Below are positions 1-5,820 of a DNA stretch of 7,107 bases, in pieces. The notes beneath the pieces were generated by a model, which saw nothing but the letters and a program-made list of their open reading frames with translations, did no database searches and had not been told where the DNA came from. The stretch comes from DATGSL01 sp964645585 (GTDB taxonomy: Bacteria; Verrucomicrobiota; Verrucomicrobiia; Opitutales; T3Sed10-336): NCBI GenBank assembly GCA_964645585.1, contig CAZYAN010000090.1, positions 1 through 7,107 of the forward strand, read 5' to 3'. Both the position numbers and the translations under genes were made by a program. The stretch's first letter is position 1, and each line of letters opens with the position of its first letter.

Positions 1-1380
1 CTGAACCTGTGGGCGTTTGATGATGTGATGCTGACCAACCAAGTGGCGAACATGGCGCTGGTTTTCATCTTGTTCCACGGCGGTTTCGTCACGAAAAGAT
101 CGGATTTTAATGCGGTCGCGCTCCCGGCTGGCGGTTTGGCCACCTGGGGGGTCATGCTCACGGCAGCGATTACCTTCATCTGTCTGCGCTGGGGATTTCA
201 CTGGTCGATCGAAAAGGCGCTGCTGCTCGCGGTGATTATTTCTTCGACCGACGCCGCCGCCACTTTCTCGATTCTGCGCCGCCAGTCACTGCCCAAAAAG
301 ATCTCTTCGACGGTTGAGATCGAGAGTGCCGCCAATGACCCGATGGCCATCTTGCTGACGACGGTCGCTGTGGCCGCGTTCGCGTCAGGACAGGCCTTCG
401 ACGTGACGGTAATTTTGTCCTTCCTTTGGAAATTTGGAACGGGACCGGTCCTCGGTTATGTGCTGGCGCGCGGAGCGATTGCGCTGTTCAACCGCCTCGC
501 GCCGCAGGACCGCGGTTATTATTATGTCCTGTTTCTCGGAACCGTTCTTCTCACTTTCGGCGTCGCCGAACTTGCGCGGGCGAGCGGGATGCTGGCTGTG
601 TTCGCCGCGGGTTTCGTGATGGGGAACCGGCCCTTCGTGCATAAGCAAGGCGTGCTTAACTTCTCCGAGGCGATTTCAACGATCGCGAACATCGGCATGT
701 TCGTCATGATGGGCCTTCTCATTTTTCCGAGCGAGTTTTCGTATCGCTGGGTCGACGGGACTGTCCTCTTCCTGATCCTCACGTTCGTCGCGCGGCCGCT
801 CTCGGTGTTCATCGGAACCATCGGCATGGGAATCGCGTTTAAGGCAAAGCTGTTTATGTCGTGGGCCGGCTTGCGCGGCGCCGTCCCGATCGTGCTCGCC
901 ACGTATCCATTGGCTGCGGGACTGGAGATCGGCCAAGAAATTTTCACCTTGGTGTTCTTTGCGGTCATCCTTTCGATTCTTTTCCAAGGTTCCACTCTAG
1001 GCGCTCTTGCGAAATGGATGAGACTTTCGGTGCCCGCCCGTCCGCAACCGCTTTTCAACCTGGATTTGATCACCATGGCGCACAGCGACTACGATCTCAT
1101 CGTGGTCGATCTTCCCGACCCCAAAGGGGCGGAAGGGCCGCGGATTTGCGACTTGGACTTACCGGAAGGTGCCGTCATCACGCTGGTGACGCGCGGATCG
1201 GAGGTCGTGATTCCCAAAGGCAAAACACGCCTGCGCGGCTGGGATCAAGTAACGGTTCTGGCCCATGCTCCCGACGAAGAACGAGTTCGAGCGGCACTTC
1301 TTGAACCGTTTGAGAAGCAGAAGCAGAACCAAAAGGAAACCGAACCCGCGCCGGCGAACAATGATGATTCAAACGCTTGA
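1..1380 (+). CDS. CPA1 potassium/proton antiporter with C-terminal RCK_C domain (5' partial)
   Basis: Inner-membrane cation/proton exchanger of the NhaP2 (CvrA) type, expected to export K+ (or Na+) in exchange for protons. The frame is open from base 1, so the true start lies upstream; about 459 residues are visible and, compared with E. coli NhaP2, roughly 50 N-terminal residues are missing. The GTG at 25 is internal. Counting from base 1, the STDAAA motif has Asp at residue 84, and the CPA1 'ND' pair (AANDPMA) is Asn112-Asp113, the expected ion-binding site. A later WAGLRGAVPI motif (near residue 290) is also typical. Many hydrophobic segments run to about residue 345. Residues about 364-437 (starting YDLIVVDLP) look like an RCK_C/TrkA-C domain, a cytosolic ligand-binding module that gates transport. 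The protein then ends in a polar Gln/Lys/Glu tail, without the extra CorC/HlyC-type domain of E. coli NhaP2. Family call is firm; ion preference is inferred. Confidence 0.93.
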   Translation: MNLWAFDDVMLTNQVANMALVFILFHGGFVTKRSDFNAVALPAGGLATWGVMLTAAITFICLRWGFHWSIEKALLLAVIISSTDAAATFSILRRQSLPKKISSTVEIESAANDPMAILLTTVAVAAFASGQAFDVTVILSFLWKFGTGPVLGYVLARGAIALFNRLAPQDRGYYYVLFLGTVLLTFGVAELARASGMLAVFAAGFVMGNRPFVHKQGVLNFSEAISTIANIGMFVMMGLLIFPSEFSYRWVDGTVLFLILTFVARPLSVFIGTIGMGIAFKAKLFMSWAGLRGAVPIVLATYPLAAGLEIGQEIFTLVFFAVILSILFQGSTLGALAKWMRLSVPARPQPLFNLDLITMAHSDYDLIVVDLPDPKGAEGPRICDLDLPEGAVITLVTRGSEVVIPKGKTRLRGWDQVTVLAHAPDEERVRAALLEPFEKQKQNQKETEPAPANNDDSNA

Positions 1381-1433
1381 TATCGGGTGCTCTGCTTGCC
1401 GCGCATCGAACCTTCGCCGATTCACGTTTCCCC

Positions 1434-1464
1434 TTGCCCGAGATGCTGCTTTGCAACAGATAAT
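1434..1464 (+). promoter_or_regulatory. Possible sigma-70-like promoter for the uppP run
   Basis: In the 159-base gap before uppP there is TTGCCC at 1434-1439 and GATAAT at 1459-1464. The -10 hexamer is 5/6 to consensus, but the 19-base spacer is longer than the ideal 17. Transcription from it would leave a leader of about 70 bases before the uppP ATG. This is the best candidate I saw in the gap; no terminator for the antiporter gene was recognisable there. Such matches arise by chance, so this is tentative. Confidence 0.22.
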
Positions 1465-1539
1465 CGGAAGCTTGAGTGCCGCCCGGTTTTCATTCACACG
1501 AGTTGATCCATGTTGGTTTGGTCATCATTTCCTTAGTTC

Positions 1540-2340
1540 ATGCGGGAGTACATCGTCACCATCATCTACGGCATTGTTGAAGGCATCACGGAGTTTCTCC
1601 CGATTTCGTCGACCGGCCACCTGATTCTCACCCAGCATTTGCTCGCGAGCCCGCGCTCGGAACTTTTCAATATCGGGATCCAAAGCGGGGCGGTCATCGC
1701 CGTTGTTCTCGTCTACCGACAGCGATTGGCTGAATTGTTCACCCAATGGCACACCCCGGAATCGCGCGATTTTCTCGGCAAGTGCGGAACGGCTTTTCTC
1801 GTCACCGCGGTCCTCGGCCTTCTCGCAAAGGCCTTCGGCTTTGAACTCTCCGAATCGCCTTGGCCGGTTGCCTGGGCGGTCTTTCTCGGGGCGCTCGCGA
1901 TCTTCGGCGCGGAAGCCTGCCTCCGTCACCGCGCCCCGGAGGAGACGATCCGATGGCATACCGCTTTGATCGTTGGAGCGGCCCAGGTGCTCGCCGGCGT
2001 GTTCCCAGGAACTTCCCGCTCGGCGGCAACAATCATCGCGGGCATGTTCTGCGGCTCGTCCCGTATGGCCGCCACCGAGTTTTCGTTTCTGCTTGGCATT
2101 CCGACTATGTTTGCAGCCACCGGCTACGCGGCTGTCGCCGAAGCGCGCGCCGGAAGACTTGCGGCCGACGAATTAGGGCACTTTGCCGTCGGATTCGTGG
2201 TCTCCCTCATCGTGGCGTTCGCCGCGGTCAAATGGCTTCTCGGGTTTTTGCGCACAAATACGTTCACGGTGTTTGCTTGGTACCGGCTCGTTCTGGGGCT
2301 TGGCCTGCTGGTCTGGTTGACCGCAACGGCCGCAGGGTGA
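1540..2340 (+). CDS. uppP: Undecaprenyl-diphosphate phosphatase UppP (BacA)
   Basis: Polytopic inner-membrane enzyme that hydrolyses undecaprenyl diphosphate to the monophosphate, recycling the lipid carrier for peptidoglycan and other surface polymers; overproduction of the family gives bacitracin resistance. It has 266 residues, close to the usual 265-275. The first signature is at residues 11-28 (GIVEGITEFLPISSTGHL) with Glu14, Glu18, Ser23/Ser24 and His27. The second is PGTSRSAATI, with Arg160 at the position of the essential Arg174 of E. coli. Both conserved motifs are intact, so the enzyme should be active. Hydrophobic stretches fit 7-8 membrane helices. The ATG at 1540 is the first possible start because an in-frame TAG lies at 1534-1536; no clear Shine-Dalgarno sequence precedes it. 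The DUF502 gene follows after 14 bases, probably on the same transcript. Confidence 0.97.
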   Translation: MREYIVTIIYGIVEGITEFLPISSTGHLILTQHLLASPRSELFNIGIQSGAVIAVVLVYRQRLAELFTQWHTPESRDFLGKCGTAFLVTAVLGLLAKAFGFELSESPWPVAWAVFLGALAIFGAEACLRHRAPEETIRWHTALIVGAAQVLAGVFPGTSRSAATIIAGMFCGSSRMAATEFSFLLGIPTMFAATGYAAVAEARAGRLAADELGHFAVGFVVSLIVAFAAVKWLLGFLRTNTFTVFAWYRLVLGLGLLVWLTATAAG

Positions 2341-2354
2341 ATGGTGTTTGCTAA

Positions 2355-3086
2355 ATGATGAGTCCGCCGAAGGCTATTTTCCTCTCGATCCGCCGCGCAT
2401 TCCTTGCCGGGTTCGTCCTGCTGACACCGATCGTCGCTACGGTCTACGTGTTCAACATTCTTGTAACCGCGATCGGGGGACGCTTCCGAAATCACTTTTT
2501 CTTTTTCGTCCCAGAGCAGCTCCTGAGCCGGACCGAGCTCCAGATCGTCTGGAATTCGCTGGCTACCCTGACCGTCCTGGCGGTTATCACATCGCTTGGA
2601 TACTTGTCACGCTACTTTCTTGCCCGGTTCTTTATTCGGACAACCGAGCGTGTCATCCATCGCCTGCCGTTCATCAACACCGTCTACAAGTCGGTAAAAC
2701 AGATCGTCGATACCTTCAGCCAGCAGGAAAAGGCGGTTTTTCAGCAAACCGTCTTAATCGAATATCCCCGAAAAGGCGTCTTCGCCCTTGGCTTCCTGAC
2801 CAGCACCGCCCGCGGCGAACCGCAGGCAAAAACAGAGAGCGAGCTCGTCAATGTCTTCGTGCCGACGACGCCCAACCCGACCAGCGGCTTTCTGCTCATG
2901 GTGCCTAAAGAAGAAGTGATACCGCTCGAAATGTCGGTCGGCGACGGCATGAAGCTGATCATCTCGGGCGGTGCAGTTATTCCTCCTTACCTGCCAGACC
3001 ACCCTTCCCTGCCGACGCCCGATGCCTCGTCGGCAAACCTGCACGCAACTTCCAATCCGACAACCGGACCCTCCTCCAATGCATGA
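2355..3086 (+). CDS. DUF502 family membrane protein
   Basis: Member of the DUF502 family, widespread in bacteria and related to the plant COV (CONTINUOUS VASCULAR RING) proteins; its biochemical role is unknown. It has 243 residues. Two hydrophobic segments at about 15-39 and 63-83 should anchor it in the inner membrane. A soluble domain follows with the family hallmarks: LPFINTVYKSVKQIVD (104-119), VLIEYPRKGVFALGF (133-147), VFVPTTPNPTSG (167-178), and MSVGDGMKLIISGG (193-206). Residues after about 214 form a Pro/Ser/Thr/Asn-rich tail that looks disordered. Two ATGs stand in tandem at 2355 and 2358, so the start is uncertain by one codon. The nearest SD-like bases (AGGG, 2334-2337) are too far away, and translation may be coupled to uppP, which ends 14 bases upstream. 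The TPR gene overlaps its 3' end. Family assignment is confident; function is open. Confidence 0.93.
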   Translation: MMSPPKAIFLSIRRAFLAGFVLLTPIVATVYVFNILVTAIGGRFRNHFFFFVPEQLLSRTELQIVWNSLATLTVLAVITSLGYLSRYFLARFFIRTTERVIHRLPFINTVYKSVKQIVDTFSQQEKAVFQQTVLIEYPRKGVFALGFLTSTARGEPQAKTESELVNVFVPTTPNPTSGFLLMVPKEEVIPLEMSVGDGMKLIISGGAVIPPYLPDHPSLPTPDASSANLHATSNPTTGPSSNA

Positions 3087-3420
3087 CGATGTCACCCATC
3101 TTGTCGAAGAAGCCACCCTCGATTTCGCCCTCGGGGAAAACGAGACGGCGATCGAGAAGCTCAAGGCGGCGATCCAGCAAAAGCCGGACAGCTTTGAGGC
3201 GTGGCATGCGATGACCGAAATCTGCTTTTCCATGCGGCGCCTGGACGAGGCCCTGGAAGCAGGAAAACAAGCGCTCGAACTCCGGCCCGACGATGTCCAC
3301 ATCCATACCAGCCTCTCGCGGGTTTACATGGAGCGCGGCGACAAAGCCAGCGCCGAGATGCACGGCGCCCGTGCACGCGTCCTCGGCTGGAAACAGGAGC
3401 TTCAGGAGAGCGACGAGTAA
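3079..3420 (+). CDS. Small tetratricopeptide-repeat (TPR) protein
   Basis: A 113-residue protein made almost wholly of three consecutive 34-residue TPR units, at about residues 5-38, 39-72 and 73-106. Each has the expected pattern: Ala/Leu-Gly pairs in helix A, Ala at position 20 and Pro near position 32 (QQKPDS at 33-38, ELRPDD at 67-72). The acidic end is ESDE. There is no signal peptide or membrane segment, so it is probably a cytosolic scaffold or adaptor; its partner cannot be read from the sequence. The ATG at 3079 was chosen because the TPR pattern starts just after it. The open frame reaches back to 2971, but that part is the shadow of DUF502 coding. The start overlaps the DUF502 stop by 8 bases and has no SD sequence, which suggests translational coupling. 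A functional link with the DUF502 protein is inferred from this overlap only. Confidence 0.85.
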   Translation: MHDDVTHLVEEATLDFALGENETAIEKLKAAIQQKPDSFEAWHAMTEICFSMRRLDEALEAGKQALELRPDDVHIHTSLSRVYMERGDKASAEMHGARARVLGWKQELQESDE

Positions 3421-3544
3421 GAGTCCGGCTTCGGCATCATTGCGACCGCGAAAAACCAGCTCTCCCCTGACCGCGGAGCCGCGCCCGGAACTTTCCTTTC
3501 CCCTTGCCGTCAAGTCGCTGCCGTCCATCATCGCGAATGAAATC
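3421..3544. other. Gap between the TPR gene and accA
   Basis: A 124-base stretch with no gene of its own. It holds a short GC hairpin (CGCG at 3472-3475 and 3480-3483, loop GAGC) followed only after several bases by a pyrimidine-rich run. That is too weak to call a terminator. No convincing promoter hexamers are visible. The accA frame is open across the whole gap but lacks a start codon that fits the family N-terminus. Whether accA is co-transcribed with the upstream genes is undecided. Confidence 0.5.
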
Positions 3545-4549
3545 ATGGAAAAGTCCGACTACATTCTGGAGTTCGAACGGCCACTGCGCGATCTGGAGAA
3601 GCAGCTTGTGCAGTTGAACCAGCTTTCGGTCGAGAACAATGTCGATGTCTCGGACGAGATCCGGGCGATTGAGCGCAAAATTGAGGCGACCAAGGAATCG
3701 ATCTACACGAACCTCGATCCGTGGCAAAAGGTCCAGATCGCCCGGCATCCAAAGCGCCCGTACGCGCTCGACTACATCGGGCGCATTTTCACCGACTTTG
3801 AAGAATTCCACGGCGACCGGTCATTCGGCGATGACCGCGCGATTGTCGGCGGCACAGCTTTTTTTCGCGACCAGGCGATCGTCGTCATCGGCCAGCAAAA
3901 GGGTCGCGACACCAAGGAGAATTTGCTGCGAAATTTCGGCTGTCCGCATCCCGAAGGCTATCGGAAAGCACTCCGCCTTATCCGAATGGCCGAGAAATTC
4001 GGCCTGCCGCTGATCACGTTCATCGATACGCCCGGCGCATTCCCGGGGATCGGAGCCGAAGAACGGCACGTCGCCGAGGCGATCGCCGTCAATATTCGCG
4101 AGATGAGTCTGCTGCGTGTCCCGAATATCAGCCTGATTATCGGCGAAGGCGGGTCCGGCGGCGCTTTGGGGATCGGCGTCGCGAGCCGGGTGCTCATCCT
4201 GGAAAATGCCTACTATTCGGTGATTTCCCCGGAAGGCTGCGCCGCGATCCTCTGGAAGGACCGTTCGCACGCCAGCCGGGCCGCCAGCGCCTTGAAACTC
4301 GGTGCGCAGAATTTGAAGGAACTCGGGGTTGTCGATGAAGTGCTTCCCGAACCTCGGGGAGGCGCTCATCTCGATGCCGAAGCCAGCGCCGCGACGATCG
4401 CCAGTGCGCTCGAGCGGCATCTCAACGATCTGCAAAAAATGTCAGCCGACGAGATTGCCGCCGAACGATACAAGAAATACCGCGCCATGGGCGTCTTTGA
4501 ATCACAAGAGGCACCCGCGCCAGCGGTCAGCGGTTCCCCCGCGAAATAG
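3545..4549 (+). CDS. accA: Acetyl-CoA carboxylase carboxyltransferase subunit alpha
   Basis: Alpha subunit of the carboxyltransferase half of acetyl-CoA carboxylase. With AccD it moves the carboxyl group from biotin on AccB to acetyl-CoA, giving malonyl-CoA, the first committed step of fatty-acid synthesis in the cytosol. It has 334 residues against 319 in E. coli; the excess is mainly an Ala/Pro-rich C-terminal tail. The N-terminal helical part (residues 1-60, ILEFERP, then PWQKVQIARHPKRPYALDYI) leads into the crotonase-like core. Conserved stretches include FIDTPGAFPGIGAEER, GEGGSGGALGIG (residues 201-212, the glycine-rich oxyanion region) and SPEGCAAILWK. The ATG at 3545 matches the family N-terminus; the open frame runs back to 3293 within the TPR gene, but this extension resembles no family member. 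No good SD sequence is seen. No accD is in the window. A terminator candidate follows 58 bases downstream. Confidence 0.98.
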   Translation: MEKSDYILEFERPLRDLEKQLVQLNQLSVENNVDVSDEIRAIERKIEATKESIYTNLDPWQKVQIARHPKRPYALDYIGRIFTDFEEFHGDRSFGDDRAIVGGTAFFRDQAIVVIGQQKGRDTKENLLRNFGCPHPEGYRKALRLIRMAEKFGLPLITFIDTPGAFPGIGAEERHVAEAIAVNIREMSLLRVPNISLIIGEGGSGGALGIGVASRVLILENAYYSVISPEGCAAILWKDRSHASRAASALKLGAQNLKELGVVDEVLPEPRGGAHLDAEASAATIASALERHLNDLQKMSADEIAAERYKKYRAMGVFESQEAPAPAVSGSPAK

Positions 4550-4607
4550 CGTCCTCAACCGCGCTCGGAAGAGGCGGACGCCTGCAGCTGGGAGACCACC
4601 GCTGAGC

Positions 4608-4640
4608 AGCCGCGCTCGTGAGAGTGCGGTTTCCTTGTTT
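4608..4640 (+). terminator. Putative intrinsic terminator after accA
   Basis: Bases 4610-4617 pair with 4622-4629 to form an 8-bp stem with one G-T wobble, closed by a GTGA tetraloop (GNRA class). It can be extended by two pairs to 4608 and 4631. A T-rich tail follows (4630-4640, eight T of eleven). Stem, stable loop and tail on the plus strand suit the end of the accA transcript. On the minus strand no T-tract follows, so it would not serve the converging ymdB gene. Confidence 0.55.
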
Positions 4641-4665
4641 GCCAAGGTTCCGGACTTGCGGCCCT

Positions 4666-5469
4666 TCAATCCGGGATTCGCACGGTCAGCAGTTCGATCC
4701 GAGTGCTCCGGCCGGTCGATGAATCCACGTCGATAAGGACACCCGACACGCGCACATCGCCAGTCGCCACTTCAAAGCGGCGCGGCATGCCATCCAAAAA
4801 ATTTCCGACCACCGGTTCGATCTCGCGGCCCAAAATCGACTCGTACGGTCCTGTCATTCCGACATCCGTAATATAGGCGGTCCCGCCCGGCAGGACCGTT
4901 GCATCCGCGGTCGCCACGTGGGTATGCGTCCCGACGACCGCAGCCACACGCCCATCCAGATATCGGCCAAACGCGATTTTCTCCGAGGTCGCTTCCGCGT
5001 GGAACTCGGCGACGATCGCATCGGCTTCCCCGCTCAACCTCTCAATCAATCGATCCGCCTCGGCAAAGGGACAATTTCGCGGCGCCATGAACGTCCGTCC
5101 TAAAACGGTGAAAACCGCCAGCCGAAATCCTCCTCTCTCAAGCACGATAAACTTTCGGCCGGGGCACGAGTCCGGCATGTTCGCCGGACGGCACAATCCT
5201 TCGATCCCGTCGATCTCCGCTTGAAAGACCTTCTGATCCCACGTGTGATCCCCCAGCGTTATTCCGTCCACGCCGGATTGAAGAAGACCGCGAGCAATTT
5301 TTCCGGTGATTCCAGCACCTGCGGCACTGTTCTCGCCATTAGCGATGACCAAGTCGACCCGGTGCTTTTCCCGCAGTTGTGCAAGGTGATCGATCAGGAT
5401 GGTTCGCCCCGGCCGCCCGACAATATCGCCGATAAAAAAGATTCTGCGCACACCGGCAGATTTCCGCAT
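4666..5469 (-). CDS. ymdB: YmdB family (TIGR00282) metallophosphoesterase
   Basis: Calcineurin-like metallophosphoesterase of the YmdB/DR1281 type. The B. subtilis member has 2',3'-cyclic-nucleotide phosphodiesterase activity and influences biofilm and motility decisions; the role here is inferred. It has 267 residues, the usual size, and no signal peptide, so it is cytosolic. Metal-site motifs in order: FIGDIVG (Asp15), NGENSA (Glu46, Asn47), GDHTWD (74-78, with His75), EFHAEATSEK (His157) and GTHTHV (His182, His184). The family usually has GNHTWD, so Asp74 replaces an expected Asn ligand. The C-terminal part has the strongly conserved TAYITDVGMTGPYE stretch. Start: ATG at 5469 gives six extra residues; GTG at 5451 would give the family-like N-terminus (MRRIFFIGD) and has GGAAA nine bases upstream, so it is a real alternative. 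It lies 44 bases after the dodecin gene, probably in one transcript. Confidence 0.95.
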   Translation of the reverse strand: MRKSAGVRRIFFIGDIVGRPGRTILIDHLAQLREKHRVDLVIANGENSAAGAGITGKIARGLLQSGVDGITLGDHTWDQKVFQAEIDGIEGLCRPANMPDSCPGRKFIVLERGGFRLAVFTVLGRTFMAPRNCPFAEADRLIERLSGEADAIVAEFHAEATSEKIAFGRYLDGRVAAVVGTHTHVATADATVLPGGTAYITDVGMTGPYESILGREIEPVVGNFLDGMPRRFEVATGDVRVSGVLIDVDSSTGRSTRIELLTVRIPD

Positions 5470-5471
5470 TC

Positions 5472-5514
5472 CCGGCGAATTTCAAGCCCTTCCGCCGGTC
5501 CGGATTCCACCGGC
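5472..5514 (-). promoter_or_regulatory. Overlapping alternative hairpins between dodecin and ymdB
   Basis: Two inverted repeats share bases 5495-5498. One pairs 5494-5499 with 5509-5514 (6 bp, 9-base loop) and touches the dodecin stop codon. The other pairs 5472-5477 with 5493-5498 (6 bp, 15-base loop), and its 3' arm ends two bases before the ymdB ATG. In RNA they could not form together. The loop of the second holds a purine-rich GAAGGG. Neither is followed by a T-tract, so they are not terminators. In GC-rich DNA chance pairing of this size is common. Confidence 0.25.
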
Positions 5515-5723
5515 TATTGATCGAGCGTGAAACCGACCTCCACGGTCACCTGCCAATGGGCAATCTTTCCGTCTTCAATGTGTCCGCGTGTCTCAACAAC
5601 TTGAAACCAGCGCATATTCCGCACCGTTTTTGACGCTCGCTCAAGCGCGTTGCGCACCGCTTCATCGCTTCCGTTCGGGGATGATCCCACCAGCCTGATG
5701 ATTTTGTATGTGTGACTGCTCAT
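5514..5723 (-). CDS. Dodecin family flavin-binding protein
   Basis: Dodecins are about 70-residue proteins that assemble into hollow dodecamers and bind flavins (FMN or riboflavin-type ligands, sometimes CoA) as a store or buffer in the cytosol. This one has 69 residues and matches the family along its whole length: YKIIRLVGSSPNGSDEAV at 6-23, the helix ALERASKTVRN, then WFQVVETRGHIEDGKIAHWQ, and VEVGFTLD at the end. Trp39 and Gln58 stand where the flavin-stacking Trp and flavin-contacting Gln of known dodecins are. The ATG at 5723 has the clearest Shine-Dalgarno site of the window (AAAGGAA at 5735-5729, core AAGGA six bases from the ATG), which suggests efficient translation. It lies downstream of cstA and upstream of ymdB on the same strand. 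Confidence 0.95.
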   Translation of the reverse strand: MSSHTYKIIRLVGSSPNGSDEAVRNALERASKTVRNMRWFQVVETRGHIEDGKIAHWQVTVEVGFTLDQ

Positions 5724-5735
5724 TCAAATTCCTTT
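5724..5735 (-). promoter_or_regulatory. Ribosome binding site of the dodecin gene
   Basis: Read on the minus strand, AAAGGAA (5735-5729) is followed by TTTGA and the ATG at 5723. It supports this start and stands out because the uppP, TPR and accA starts in the window lack a comparable site. Confidence 0.7.
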
Positions 5736-5756
5736 CTTCCGCCAAACCTTCCAGTC

Positions 5757-5785
5757 AGGGTACCGAATATCCCGTTCCCGAGCAA
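5757..5785 (-). promoter_or_regulatory. Weak promoter candidate for dodecin and ymdB
   Basis: On the minus strand, TTGCTC (5785-5780) and TACCCT (5762-5757) are separated by exactly 17 bases. Each matches only three of six consensus bases. The position, between a possible cstA terminator and the dodecin ribosome binding site, is sensible, but the hexamers are poor. The gene may equally be served by read-through from cstA. Confidence 0.18.
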
Positions 5786-5794
5786 GCCTCCTCG

Positions 5795-5816
5795 AAAAAG
5801 GGCGGCTGGGGAGCCG
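5795..5816 (-). terminator. Possible weak intrinsic terminator after cstA
   Basis: On the minus strand, CGGCT (5816-5812), loop CCCC (5811-5808) and AGCCG (5807-5803) make a 5-bp GC-rich stem, followed by CCC and then TTTTT (5799-5795). It begins only four bases after the cstA stop codon. The stem is short and three bases separate it from the T-run, so termination may be partial. Confidence 0.38.
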
Positions 5817-5820
5817 GCCG

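Noticed and set aside
522..1076. Minus-strand open frame of 184 codons inside the antiporter gene
   Set aside because: Shadow of a clearly conserved transporter gene; its product is Arg/Pro/Thr-rich and resembles no family I know.
2971..3078. N-terminal extension of the TPR protein
   Set aside because: It lies within the DUF502 coding region in another frame, is Cys/Pro/Arg-rich and has no TPR pattern.
3472..3483. GC hairpin after the TPR gene as a terminator
   Set aside because: A four-pair stem with the nearest T-rich run several bases away and interrupted by C; insufficient.
3293..3544. Upstream in-frame extension of accA, overlapping the TPR gene
   Set aside because: The frame is open, but the 84 extra residues do not resemble any AccA N-terminus and overlap a well-patterned TPR gene. 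The ATG at 3545 fits the family start.
3821..4435. Minus-strand open frame of 204 codons inside accA
   Set aside because: It is antisense to the conserved AccA core, and the composition is typical of a shadow frame in GC-rich DNA.
4559..4618. Nine-base direct repeat CCGCGCTCG (4559-4567 and 4610-4618)
   Set aside because: Only two copies, short and GC-rich, with no other repeat structure or mobile-element ends nearby; probably chance.
4633..4647. Hairpin CCTTG/CAAGG in the accA-ymdB gap as a terminator for ymdB
   Set aside because: The stem has only five pairs and no T-tract follows it on the minus strand.
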